Assembly: GCF_900115365.1 (NCBI RefSeq)
Contig: NZ_FOWD01000007.1
Coordinates: forward strand, 62,001-126,000
DNA: 64,000 nucleotides
Reading direction: 5' to 3'
DNA from: Anaerocolumna aminovalerica
GTDB lineage: Bacteria; Bacillota; Clostridia; Lachnospirales; Lachnospiraceae
Position 1 is the first letter of the stretch. Each line of letters opens with the position of its first letter. This document shows positions 56,568 to 64,000 of the stretch, piece by piece. The notes under the pieces were generated by a model, which was not told the DNA's origin, made no database searches, and saw only the letters and a list, made by a program, of their open reading frames with translations. A program made the translations under genes and the position numbers.

Positions 56568-57449
56568 ATGAATGTGAATCTGGAATACTATAAGATATTC
56601 TATTACGTAACCAAATGCGGCAGCTTTACGGCTGCGGCAGAAGAATTGTGTATCTCTCAGCCTGCTGTCAGTCAGGCGATTAAACTGCTGGAGAATGTGT
56701 TAGGCAGCAGTCTTTACATCCGTACCCAAAAAGGAGTAAAACTTACCCCGGAAGGAGAAGTATTATTCTCTTATATTTCACGTGGTTATGAAACTATAAT
56801 ACTAGGTGAAACGAAATTTAAGAAGATGCTGGATTTAGAGAACGGGGAAATCAGAATTGGAGCCAGTGATATGACTCTACAATTCTATTTGCTGAAATTT
56901 TTGGAAGAATTTCATATGAAACACCCCAAAATTAAAGTAACGGTAACCAATGGTCCTACCCCTGAAACTTTGGAATATCTATATGAGGGTAAGATTGATT
57001 TTGGTGTTGTAAGTGTGCCTTTTCAGGCAAAACCGGAAGTAAACATAAAAGAGGTTCAGCCCATTAAGGATGTCTTTGTTGGAGGAATGGGTTTTAAAGA
57101 TCTTAGGGATAAGGAACTGGATTATAAAGATCTAGAACAACTTCCCATTATATGCTTGGAGAAAAATACAAGTACAAGAGCTTACATTGATGATTATCTA
57201 AAGGACAACGGAGTAGTTTTAGAACCTGAATTTGAATTGGCAACCAGTGATATTATAGTTCAGTTTACGTTAAGAAATTTTGGTATTGGCTCCGTTGTAA
57301 GAAATTTTGCTGAAAAATATATCGATAGCGGGGAATTATTTGAATTAAAATTTAAGAAGGAAATCCCAAATAGAAATTTCTGTATCATAACCAGTGATAA
57401 AAATCCAATATCAACAGCGGCTAAGGAATTATTGGGCATGCTAATTTAA
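56568..57449 (+). CDS. LysR-family transcriptional regulator
   Basis: The 293-residue protein has an N-terminal winged helix (SFTAAAEELCISQPAVSQAIKLLE) and a substrate-binding domain with two lobes (about 90-293, starting GEIRIGASDMTLQFYLL). The ligand is unknown. It is in the same direction as the GNAT gene and may be co-transcribed. AAGGAGAG precedes the ATG. Confidence 0.92.
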   Translation: MNVNLEYYKIFYYVTKCGSFTAAAEELCISQPAVSQAIKLLENVLGSSLYIRTQKGVKLTPEGEVLFSYISRGYETIILGETKFKKMLDLENGEIRIGASDMTLQFYLLKFLEEFHMKHPKIKVTVTNGPTPETLEYLYEGKIDFGVVSVPFQAKPEVNIKEVQPIKDVFVGGMGFKDLRDKELDYKDLEQLPIICLEKNTSTRAYIDDYLKDNGVVLEPEFELATSDIIVQFTLRNFGIGSVVRNFAEKYIDSGELFELKFKKEIPNRNFCIITSDKNPISTAAKELLGMLI

Positions 57450-57613
57450 GATAATATAGAAGAAAGAAATAGTTTAAAAAGCAGGAAAGAAATGTGAAGG
57501 AGAGTGATCTTCACCAATGGAAAGTAAGCCTTCCATTAGTAAAACTCAAAAATGAACTCCATAAAATTAAAAAAAGAAGAAGATTTAATAGAAACATAGA
57601 TAAGAGGTAAATA

Positions 57614-58126
57614 ATGAAGCGAATTGCAAAATTTCATAAAGTAAGCTTGGAACAATTTACAAAGGATTGGTCAGATACCTTTTCTGATTCCAATGAACAA
57701 AAAGCCAAAGAGGTATATGAACAGATAAGATTGCCCCAAAGGGCAACTGCTGGCTCCGCAGGATATGATTTCTATAGTCCAATAACTTTTACTTTGGCAC
57801 CTGGAGAAACTATTAAGATTCCTACGGGAATTCGGGTTGAAATAGAGGATGGCTGGGTACTAAAATGTTATCCGCGAAGCGGATTAGGGTTTAAATATCG
57901 CCTGCAATTGAATAATACAGTTGGTATTATAGATAGTGATTATTTTTATTCCGATAATGAAGGTCATATGTTCGCAAAAATCACCAATGATTCCAATGAG
58001 AGCAAAACTGCTGTGGTAGAGTCAGGTACAGGCTTTATGCAAGGAATATTTGTTGAGTATGGAATTACATATGATGACGAGGTAATGGAAAAAAGAAATG
58101 GTGGCTTTGGAAGTACTACGAAATAA
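57614..58126 (+). CDS. dut: dUTP diphosphatase-like protein
   Basis: The 170-residue protein has the dUTPase motifs: ATAGSAGYDFYSP (motif 1), YPRSGLGFKYR (motif 2), NTVGIIDSDYF (motif 3) and GGFGSTTK (motif 5, usually GGFGSTG). It hydrolyses dUTP to dUMP, keeping uracil out of DNA. The N-terminal 35 residues before motif 1 are longer than in short bacterial enzymes. TAAGAGG precedes the ATG. A hairpin terminator follows. Confidence 0.88.
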   Translation: MKRIAKFHKVSLEQFTKDWSDTFSDSNEQKAKEVYEQIRLPQRATAGSAGYDFYSPITFTLAPGETIKIPTGIRVEIEDGWVLKCYPRSGLGFKYRLQLNNTVGIIDSDYFYSDNEGHMFAKITNDSNESKTAVVESGTGFMQGIFVEYGITYDDEVMEKRNGGFGSTTK

Positions 58127-58144
58127 AGCAGAATAATAGTAGTG

Positions 58145-58176
58145 AAAAAACGAAGATAATTCCGTCTTCGTTTTTT
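58145..58176 (+). terminator. Intrinsic terminator after dut
   Basis: CGAAGA, loop, TCTTCG, followed by six T; flanking A run pairs with the T run. Confidence 0.8.
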
Positions 58177-58379
58177 CAATTATATGGGAGTAAAAATAAA
58201 ATTGCAAGGTATGAAAGTGTGTTTCCAGGTCTGGTACTTTTTAAGAAAAATAATTGCAGTGGATGCTAAATGTTACATAATTATTTAATAATATTGAAAT
58301 ATATTTAAAAATTTTGTAACAAATTGATTTCCATTTTTATGAAATGCCCTGGTTGCTTCTGTTTTCTTATTTAATTCCT

Positions 58380-58404
58380 AAAACCCTTGGTTTATCTGGG
58401 TTTT
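58380..58404 (+). other. Weak stem-loop in the CAP-gene leader
   Basis: AAAACCC pairs with GGGTTTT across an 11-base loop, followed by a short T-rich stretch. It could be a weak attenuator. Confidence 0.4.
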
Positions 58405-58494
58405 ATTAATGTTCCAATAATATACATGTTACAGCTTAACTGGAATAAATTTGGGTTTGTGTCAAGAATGTGTCAAATTTCCCATTTAATAACT

Positions 58495-58535
58495 GTTGCT
58501 TAGGGGGTAGTGCTATGTTAACCTTAGGGAGCAAC
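58495..58535 (+). other. Stem-loop just upstream of the CAP-domain gene
   Basis: GTTGCT (58495-58500) pairs with AGCAAC (58530-58535) and an inner AGG/CCT pair follows. It sits 30 bp before the start codon. No riboswitch core was recognised. Confidence 0.4.
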
Positions 58536-58564
58536 ATTTAATAATTATTTAAAGGAGGCAACAC

Positions 58565-59557
58565 ATGAAAGGTATCATTGTAACATCTTTATTAAGCTTA
58601 CAAATTGCAGGTTTATTTGGAGGAAATGCAAATACTAACTCTAATATAAATATTAATGAATTATTAAATAAGAATGCCAAAAATATTAATATAGAGTTAG
58701 CCAAGGATGCAATATCAAAATGCACACCGTCACTGGAGGCTGTTAAAAGTACAGATTCTTCTATTCAATTAGACATTAACAAAGAAGAAGGAGTAGATGG
58801 ATATTCCATCTATCGCGCATCTTCAAAAGATGGAGTTTTTGAATATGTAGGAGACACTAAGTCAGGTGATTTTACAGACAAGAACTTAGAATCAGATTCA
58901 TCCTATTGCTATACAGCAAAAGCTTATGCAATTGTAAATGGTAAAAAGGTAATAAGCCCTATATCCAATAAGGAAGTTGCAGTAACAAAGCCAGAGAAAA
59001 ATACCAATACAGATAAAAAAGAAACAACAACCCCTCCAAAAACTGAAACACCAAAAACCGAAACACCTAAAACTGAAACACCAAAAACCGAAACACCTAA
59101 AACTGAAACACCGAAAACCGAAACACCAAAAACAGAAGTACCAAAAACCGAAACACCTAATGAATCTTCTAATCAATATGACAGCAGTTTTGCAAGTCAG
59201 GTATTAAAGTTAGTGAATGCGGAACGTGTAAAAGGTGGATTACATGAACTTACAATGTCCTCTGCTTTAACAGCTCCAGCAAATAAAAGAGCTCAAGAAA
59301 TAAAAACTCAATTCTCTCATACAAGACCAAACGGTACTCAATGGTCAACTGTATTAAATGAATATGGTATAAGTGTACGTACAGCCGGTGAAAACCTTGC
59401 TTATGGTTATAATACTCCGGAAGCAGTAGTAGAAGGATGGATGAACTCTCCTGGACATAGAGCTAATATTATGAATAGCAACTTTAATCAAATTGGTATT
59501 GGTGTTTATAAAGATAGTAATGGAACAGTATATTGTACACAATTGTTCTCTAACTAG
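58565..59557 (+). CDS. Secreted CAP (SCP/PR-1) domain protein with Lys-Thr-Glu-Thr-Pro repeats
   Basis: The 330-residue protein begins with a signal-like hydrophobic segment (GIIVTSLLSLQIAGLFGG). A fibronectin-like domain lies at about 75-140 (VDGYSIYRASSKDGVFEYV). Eight five-residue repeats of the KTETP type follow (about 159-198), then a CAP domain (about 205-330: LVNAERVKGGLHELTMS, FSHTRPNG, ENLAYGYNTPEAVVEGWMNS, MNSNFNQIGIGVYK). CAP domains occur in spore-associated (YkwD/SafA-like) and secreted proteins. AAAGGAGG precedes the ATG. It is monocistronic. Confidence 0.9.
   Translation: MKGIIVTSLLSLQIAGLFGGNANTNSNININELLNKNAKNINIELAKDAISKCTPSLEAVKSTDSSIQLDINKEEGVDGYSIYRASSKDGVFEYVGDTKSGDFTDKNLESDSSYCYTAKAYAIVNGKKVISPISNKEVAVTKPEKNTNTDKKETTTPPKTETPKTETPKTETPKTETPKTETPKTETPKTEVPKTETPNESSNQYDSSFASQVLKLVNAERVKGGLHELTMSSALTAPANKRAQEIKTQFSHTRPNGTQWSTVLNEYGISVRTAGENLAYGYNTPEAVVEGWMNSPGHRANIMNSNFNQIGIGVYKDSNGTVYCTQLFSN
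59039..59158 (+). repeat. Eight 15-bp in-frame repeats coding KTETP
   Basis: Eight tandem 15-base units, mostly AAAACYGAAACACCN, inside the CAP gene. The seventh unit codes KTEVP. They form a proline-rich spacer between the two domains, as in cell-wall-crossing proteins. Confidence 0.9.
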
Positions 59558-59604
59558 TTAAAAGTGGGAGTACATTTTATAAATTTAATTAGTTCATATA
59601 AAAG

Positions 59605-59643
59605 GAAGCAAAGAGAAAACATAAACTCTTTGCTTTCTTTTTT
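59605..59643 (+). terminator. Intrinsic terminator after CAP gene
   Basis: GAAGCAAAGAG pairs with CTCTTTGCTTTC, followed by TTTTTT. Confidence 0.85.
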
Positions 59644-59727
59644 AAATAGTGATTGACATTTATTACATAATAATTTAGAATGATTATAAAGTTAGAAATA
59701 TTTTAAAAGTAAAAGGAGGAAATATAT

Positions 59728-60081
59728 ATGGCAGATCATTGGAGCGAAAATGAGTCACTATTAGATGAAGGAACCAGGAATAAATCAAGAGCGATTAAGA
59801 CACTTATGGAAGAAATTGAAGCGGTTATGTTCTATGAACAAAGAGCGGCAGTTACAGAAGATAAAGACTTAAAGGAAATAATGATACATAACAGAAATGA
59901 AGAGATCGAACATGCATGTATGACTTTGGAATGGCTGAGAAGAAACATGGATGGCTGGGATGAAGAGCTTAGAACATACCTGTTCAGTGAAGGTAATATC
60001 CTTGCAGTGGAAGAAGAAGCAGCCCATGGAAATAGTGATGAAAATAATGGTGGAAGCCTTCAGATAGGCTCACTGAAATAG
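59728..60081 (+). CDS. Encapsulated ferritin-like cargo protein
   Basis: The 117-residue helical protein has the short-ferritin layout: EEIEAVMFYEQRAA and NEEIEHACMTLEWL carry the Glu and ExxH residues of the encapsulated-ferritin di-iron site. The last residues are GGSLQIGSLK, a close match to the encapsulin cargo-loading peptide (GSLxIGSLK). It oxidises Fe2+ and mineralises iron in the shell. AAAGGAGG precedes the ATG by 7-8 nt. The shell gene starts 17 bp after it. Confidence 0.93.
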   Translation: MADHWSENESLLDEGTRNKSRAIKTLMEEIEAVMFYEQRAAVTEDKDLKEIMIHNRNEEIEHACMTLEWLRRNMDGWDEELRTYLFSEGNILAVEEEAAHGNSDENNGGSLQIGSLK

Positions 60082-60098
60082 TAAAGGAGGGTAATATT

Positions 60099-60878
60099 AT
60101 GTATAGAAATCTAGCGCCCATTGATAAAAGTGTTTGGGAGCAAATTGATCAAAGAGCCAAAGAAGTATTGGTATCTACTTTAACGGCAAGAAAAGCGGTT
60201 CACGTAACAGGACCATTAGGTGCAGGCCATACTGCCTATAATCATGGACGCCTTGGAGCCGTTATGAAAAAAGAAGATGTATCCTTTGCTTCTTATGAAG
60301 TAACTCCCCTTGTTGAAAGCAGAATTGAGTTTAAGTTAAATCGTTGGGAACTTGACAATGCAATTCGGGGAGATAGGAACATTGATTTTACCAATCTGGA
60401 AGAAGCAGTTAAGAAATCTGCTCTTTTTGAAGAAAATGCAATTTACACCGGACTAAAAGAAGGAGCTATCAGAGGTCTTTTAGAGGTTAAAGAAGAAGCT
60501 ATTAAACTTGGGGATACTGCATCTGATATTAAGAAAGCAGTGGCAGAAGGTGTTATTAAGCTGAGAAAAGCGTTTGCACATGGTGTAATGGATTTAATTG
60601 TTTCAGAAGAACTTTATACAAAGTTCTGGTCTGTGGAAAGCACCTACCCTCTTTTGGAATCCATTGAAAAAATTATAGGTGGAAAAGTAATTTCATCAGA
60701 AATTATGACCGGAGCAATTTTGATTCCACATGATGATGAAAATCTTTCATTGATTCTGGGTGAGGATTTTACTTTAGGGTATCAGGAACATGATAACAAT
60801 GAAGTTACTTTTTATGTTAAAGAATCATTTACATTCCAAATTCTTGATGATAATTTAGTTGTTCGGTTCCGGAACTAA
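60099..60878 (+). CDS. Encapsulin shell protein (family 1)
   Basis: The 259-residue protein matches family 1 encapsulins: it starts with NLAPIDKSVWEQIDQRAKEV, has LESRIEFKLNRWELDNAIRGD and ends FYVKESFTFQILDDN, in line with the T. maritima shell protein as I recall it. Sixty copies would form a T=1 cage, unless a larger form is made. AAAGGAGGG precedes the ATG. It lies between its cargo and the regulator in one operon. Confidence 0.95.
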   Translation: MYRNLAPIDKSVWEQIDQRAKEVLVSTLTARKAVHVTGPLGAGHTAYNHGRLGAVMKKEDVSFASYEVTPLVESRIEFKLNRWELDNAIRGDRNIDFTNLEEAVKKSALFEENAIYTGLKEGAIRGLLEVKEEAIKLGDTASDIKKAVAEGVIKLRKAFAHGVMDLIVSEELYTKFWSVESTYPLLESIEKIIGGKVISSEIMTGAILIPHDDENLSLILGEDFTLGYQEHDNNEVTFYVKESFTFQILDDNLVVRFRN

Positions 60879-60891
60879 TGGAGGTCAATAG

Positions 60892-61329
60892 TTGCACGAA
60901 TTAGAATTAAAACAACTTTCCAGTGCCGGAATTCGCTGTTCGCAGCAAAGATTATTCATTTTATCCTACCTTAATGAGCATATGAATGAACATTTAACGG
61001 TAGATGATATTTACCAGGATCTAAAAGGTATATATCCAGCTTTAGTGGTTGCAACGGTTTATAACACAATGAATCTTTTTAAAGAAAAAGGTTTTGTTAC
61101 AGCCATTGAATATCCGGGAGAAGAACTTCGTTACGACCGCCGCATAGAAGTACATGAGCATTTTAAATGTGAAGAATGCGGAAAGATATATGATCTTCCC
61201 ATGGAAAGTGAGAAGCTTAAGCAAGCAGAATATAATGGTTTTCTGATAAAAGAACGTTTTATACTACTAAAAGGCATATGTCCTGCTTGCAGAAAAGAAC
61301 CGAAGAGACAGGAATTGTCTGGGAACTGA
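60892..61329 (+). CDS. Fur-family regulator, PerR-like
   Basis: This 145-residue regulator starts at TTG with GGAGG 8 nt upstream. The N-terminal winged helix is LSSAGIRCSQQRLFILSYL; the dimer/metal domain has CEECG and CPAC, which hold structural zinc. PerR-type regulatory residues are in place: RYD, the HEH pair and IYDL. This favours a peroxide-sensing PerR over Fur. It follows the encapsulin gene by 13 bp and probably controls the ferritin-encapsulin operon, including itself. Confidence 0.9.
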   Translation: MHELELKQLSSAGIRCSQQRLFILSYLNEHMNEHLTVDDIYQDLKGIYPALVVATVYNTMNLFKEKGFVTAIEYPGEELRYDRRIEVHEHFKCEECGKIYDLPMESEKLKQAEYNGFLIKERFILLKGICPACRKEPKRQELSGN

Positions 61330-61415
61330 AATCGTCATAATTTCTAATTATGAAATCTATAATGAATATTGATTTTACTTATATTATTATTCAGGCTACA
61401 ATAAATAAGTAATAG

Positions 61416-61449
61416 GGCATTGTAACATGTTTTGTTACAATGCCTTTTT
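61416..61449 (+). terminator. Intrinsic terminator after PerR-like gene
   Basis: GGCATTGTAAC, loop ATGTTTT, GTTACAATGCC, then TTTTT. Confidence 0.9.
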
Positions 61450-61541
61450 GTATCATGCATACAAGGTTTTAAAGGCTCTTTGAATAAAAGGCATCAATAA
61501 CCTTCAAACTAAGAGTGAGAATCTTTAGGAGGAATTTCAGA

Positions 61542-62822
61542 ATGGTTAAAGCAATTGTAGGAGCTAATTGGGGCGATGAAGGCAAAGGCAAGATTACAGA
61601 TATGCTGAGTCAGGAATCGGATATTATTGTAAGATATCAAGGCGGCAGTAATGCTGGCCACACAATTATTAATAATTATGGTAAATTTGCACTTCATTTA
61701 TTACCATCCGGTGTTTTTTACAAGCACACTACCAGTATCATCGGCAATGGTGTAGCACTGAATATTCCTTACTTAATAAACGAAATAAACTCTATTGTAG
61801 AAAAAGGAGTTCCGGCTCCTAAGGTTTTAGTATCCGACAGGGCACAAATTATGATGCCATATCATATTCTTTTTGATCAATATGAAGAAGAAAGATTAGG
61901 AGGTAAATCCTTCGGGTCTACTAAGTCAGGTATTGCACCCTTTTATTCTGATAAATATGCCAAAATTGGATTTCAGGTTTCTGAACTATACGAAGAAGAA
62001 ACATTAAAAGAAAAAGTTTACCGGGTTGTGGAAATGAAAAATATTATGTTAGAGCATATGTATCATAAACCTGCTCTGAATCCAGAGGAAATCTATCAAT
62101 TATTACTTGATTATAAAAAACTGGTTGATCCCTATGTATGTGATACCGCACTATACCTTCACAATGCAATAAAAGAAGGTAAAAATATATTATTAGAAGG
62201 ACAGTTAGGAGCTTTAAAAGATACGGATTTTGGTATCTATCCTATGGTTACTTCTTCTTCTACATTAGCCGGATATGGGGCAATTGGCGGAGGAATTCCT
62301 CCTTATGAAATAAAAAGTATTATTGCTGTTGCAAAAGCATATTCCAGTGCTGTAGGAGCTGGAGAATTCGTTAGTGAAATCTTTGGAAAAGAAGCAGATG
62401 AATTAAGAAGACGTGGTGGTGATGGGGGCGAATTTGGTGCTACAACAGGAAGGCCCAGACGTATGGGATGGTTTGATGCAGTTGCCACCCGATATGGCTG
62501 TAGAATACAGGGTGCGACAGAAGTTGCTTTAACCGTACTTGATGTATTAGGTTATCTGGATGAATTGCCGGTATGCGTTGGATATGAAATGGATGGTCAG
62601 ATAATAAAAGACTTCCCTACAACGGTTAAACTTTCGAAAGCTAAACCGGTTTATGAAGTATTACCCGGTTGGAACCAAGAAATTCGCGGTATTAAAGAAT
62701 ATGAAGATTTGCCGGTGAATTGCAGAAAGTACATTGAATTTATTGAAAAAGAAATTCAAGTTCCCATTACTATGATTTCTAATGGACCGGGAAGAGAGGA
62801 AATCATTAAAAAACCAAGATAG
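61542..62822 (+). CDS. purA: Adenylosuccinate synthetase
   Basis: PurA joins IMP and aspartate with GTP to make adenylosuccinate. The 426-residue protein has the P-loop ANWGDEGKGKITDM, SNAGHTIIN, and GATTGRPRRMGWFDAV. The start MVKAIVG is chosen because AGGAGGA lies upstream; an in-frame start 27 bp earlier would cover that ribosome site. It is not in the purCFB run. Its product goes to PurB (53934). Confidence 0.96.
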   Translation: MVKAIVGANWGDEGKGKITDMLSQESDIIVRYQGGSNAGHTIINNYGKFALHLLPSGVFYKHTTSIIGNGVALNIPYLINEINSIVEKGVPAPKVLVSDRAQIMMPYHILFDQYEEERLGGKSFGSTKSGIAPFYSDKYAKIGFQVSELYEEETLKEKVYRVVEMKNIMLEHMYHKPALNPEEIYQLLLDYKKLVDPYVCDTALYLHNAIKEGKNILLEGQLGALKDTDFGIYPMVTSSSTLAGYGAIGGGIPPYEIKSIIAVAKAYSSAVGAGEFVSEIFGKEADELRRRGGDGGEFGATTGRPRRMGWFDAVATRYGCRIQGATEVALTVLDVLGYLDELPVCVGYEMDGQIIKDFPTTVKLSKAKPVYEVLPGWNQEIRGIKEYEDLPVNCRKYIEFIEKEIQVPITMISNGPGREEIIKKPR

Positions 62823-62959
62823 TCTGAAGTGTTGGAAGACTATAATAGATAATTTGATTTTCAGCAAAGTAAAAAATAAAGCATTCAGTGTGTATAAAGA
62901 TTCTTCAGGAATTTAACTTATTTTTAGTAACAAATTTATGTATTAGTGGAATAAAATAA

Positions 62960-63000
62960 AAACAGAGCCGCGATGGATTTTCACTGTCGCGGCTGTTGAT
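62960..63000 (-). terminator. Terminator of the LysR gene at the window end
   Basis: On the minus strand CAGCCGCGACAGTG pairs with CATCGCGGCT, followed by CTGTTTTTATTTTA. Confidence 0.8.
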
Positions 63001-63048
63001 ATTTCTGACGTACTATCAGTAGGAATGTATGTAGATTACGAAGGCTAT

Positions 63049-63939
63049 CTATTTTCTTTTATAAAATTCCTGTACAATTGTAATAAATGTTTGCATCTGT
63101 GAAGTTACCCATTTATTCTTATGATAAATAAGCTGGCTGCACATCTTAATAGTAGGGATATCTGTTTGAATCCGGGACAGCTTTCCCTGCTTGATAGCTT
63201 TTTCTACGGAGAACAGAGGTAAAAAGGAAACTCCCATGCCTTCTTCTAATAAATGGATGATAGTTTCAGTATTTCCGATTTCCAACACAGGTCTGATCTC
63301 CATCTCTTGTGCACTAAGAAGCCTTTCCAATTCGTAGCGGTAGCTGCCGCCTTTTTCCGTTAATATAAATGGTTCCTTGATAATTCTTTGCAGGTCAATC
63401 TTTTCCCCGTCTGTAAAGGAATGGCTGCTTGAAGTTACAAAAACAATGTCTTCCTCCTGCTGTACAGCTCTCACCCATTCTGAACCGTATACCATTTGAT
63501 CCAATGTAAAGAACAAATCAATGTCATTGCATTTAACCATATCTATCAGTTCCTCTGTTTTGGCCGTTCTTATAATGGTTTCTACCTGAGGGCAGATACG
63601 GTGGAATTGCAGTAATAGTTCCGGAAGTATTGCTGTACATAGTGATTCAACGCTTCCAATCCGAATTATCCCAGTGGGAACATCGTCATCCGATGCAAAA
63701 GTCTTGGCTGTATTGGTGACCCTCATGATTTCGTTAGCATGAAAGATAAAAGCTTCTCCTTGTTCTGTCAGGTTCACTTGTTTACCGATTCTTTCAAAGA
63801 GTTGTGTTCCAAGTTCTTTCTCTAATTGCTGCATCTGAATGGTGACAGTGGATTGCGAGTATCCCAGTTGCTCTGCCGCCTTAGAAAAATTCCCTGTTGC
63901 TGCCACCCTTAAAAAAGTTGCAATATTTCTGAACTCCAT
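63049..63939 (-). CDS. LysR-family transcriptional regulator
   Basis: This 296-residue regulator has an N-terminal winged helix (NFSKAAEQLGYSQSTVTIQMQQLEKEL) and a two-lobe ligand domain starting GIIRIGSVESLCTAILP. Start MEFRNIATF is chosen because GGGTG lies 5 nt upstream; an ATG 12 bp earlier is in frame. It lies convergent to purA and its target is probably the divergent gene outside the window. The ligand is unknown. Confidence 0.92.
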   Translation of the reverse strand: MEFRNIATFLRVAATGNFSKAAEQLGYSQSTVTIQMQQLEKELGTQLFERIGKQVNLTEQGEAFIFHANEIMRVTNTAKTFASDDDVPTGIIRIGSVESLCTAILPELLLQFHRICPQVETIIRTAKTEELIDMVKCNDIDLFFTLDQMVYGSEWVRAVQQEEDIVFVTSSSHSFTDGEKIDLQRIIKEPFILTEKGGSYRYELERLLSAQEMEIRPVLEIGNTETIIHLLEEGMGVSFLPLFSVEKAIKQGKLSRIQTDIPTIKMCSQLIYHKNKWVTSQMQTFITIVQEFYKRK

Positions 63940-64000
63940 ATTTACACCCATTGCATATCACATTGCCCACAGATGGAATACTCTGTTTTGCAGGTGTGAT
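63940..64000. other. Window end, upstream flank of LysR gene
   Basis: Too short to judge; likely divergent control region. Confidence 0.3.

Noticed and set aside
59039-59158. Possible CRISPR-like array
   Set aside because: The 15-base units are in frame, without spacers, and code KTETP repeats.

Overview
The window looks like chromosome of a spore-forming, low-GC, Gram-positive anaerobe of the Clostridia, most likely Lachnospiraceae (Lachnoclostridium / Anaerocolumna-like). The reasons are AT-rich DNA, strong Shine-Dalgarno sequences, AddAB recombination nuclease, an alpha/beta SASP-type spore protein, a PerR-type regulator, a Clostridia-like 6S RNA and a ZTP riboswitch in front of purH. This placement comes from recalled family features, not from a database search. 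No tRNA, rRNA, CRISPR array or transposase gene was found.

Layout. 1-3065: a two-component system (response regulator cut by the window start, plus sensor kinase) and a convergent DUF1461 membrane protein. 3279-8749: an island that looks more GC-rich by eye, with a second two-component system followed by VTC-domain, DUF4956 and CotH-like genes. 8901-10700: ZTP riboswitch and purH. 11887-22813: a carbohydrate locus with two Gfo/Idh/MocA oxidoreductases around a large esterase-like protein, a complete CUT1-type sugar ABC importer, a convergent AraC regulator, and NagB/NagA-type amino-sugar genes. It holds no recognisable glycoside hydrolase. 22818-26610: a metallophosphoesterase remnant, a cold-shock protein, an NfeD-like/flotillin pair and a BIG2 surface protein. 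26991-31567: a third two-component system, 6S RNA with its own promoter and terminator, and NAD synthetase. 31747-36613: a membrane protein, MarR-MATE operon, MBL-fold hydrolase, a split HEINH-motif gene and a TPR-like membrane protein. 36842-45819: addBA, a SASP-like gene and a lipid kinase. 45941-50317: ROK repressor, FRG-domain protein, a HisA of the eukaryotic HIS6 type, and a methyltransferase. 50538-55367: Hsp33 and the purC-purF-purB run. 55641-63939: DUF5662, small GNAT, LysR, dUTPase, CAP-domain secreted protein, an encapsulin/ferritin/PerR operon, purA and a second LysR.

How parts work together. Purine synthesis genes are spread over three sites (purH under a ZTP switch, purCFB, purA). 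The encapsulin operon pairs a shell protein with a ferritin-like cargo that carries a C-terminal loading peptide, next to a peroxide/metal-sensing regulator, which suggests iron storage under oxidative stress. The ABC importer with two oxidoreductases and an esterase suggests uptake and oxidative cleavage of a decorated glycoside, with NagA/NagB able to take an amino sugar to fructose-6-phosphate.

Two repeat families stand out. One is a two-hairpin element that ends exactly 15 nt after its second hairpin on the start codon of four unrelated genes, and it supplies a GAGG Shine-Dalgarno at fixed spacing. The other is a set of palindromes bounded by a TGTCATTCTGA-like end, sitting just downstream of four genes where some double as terminators.
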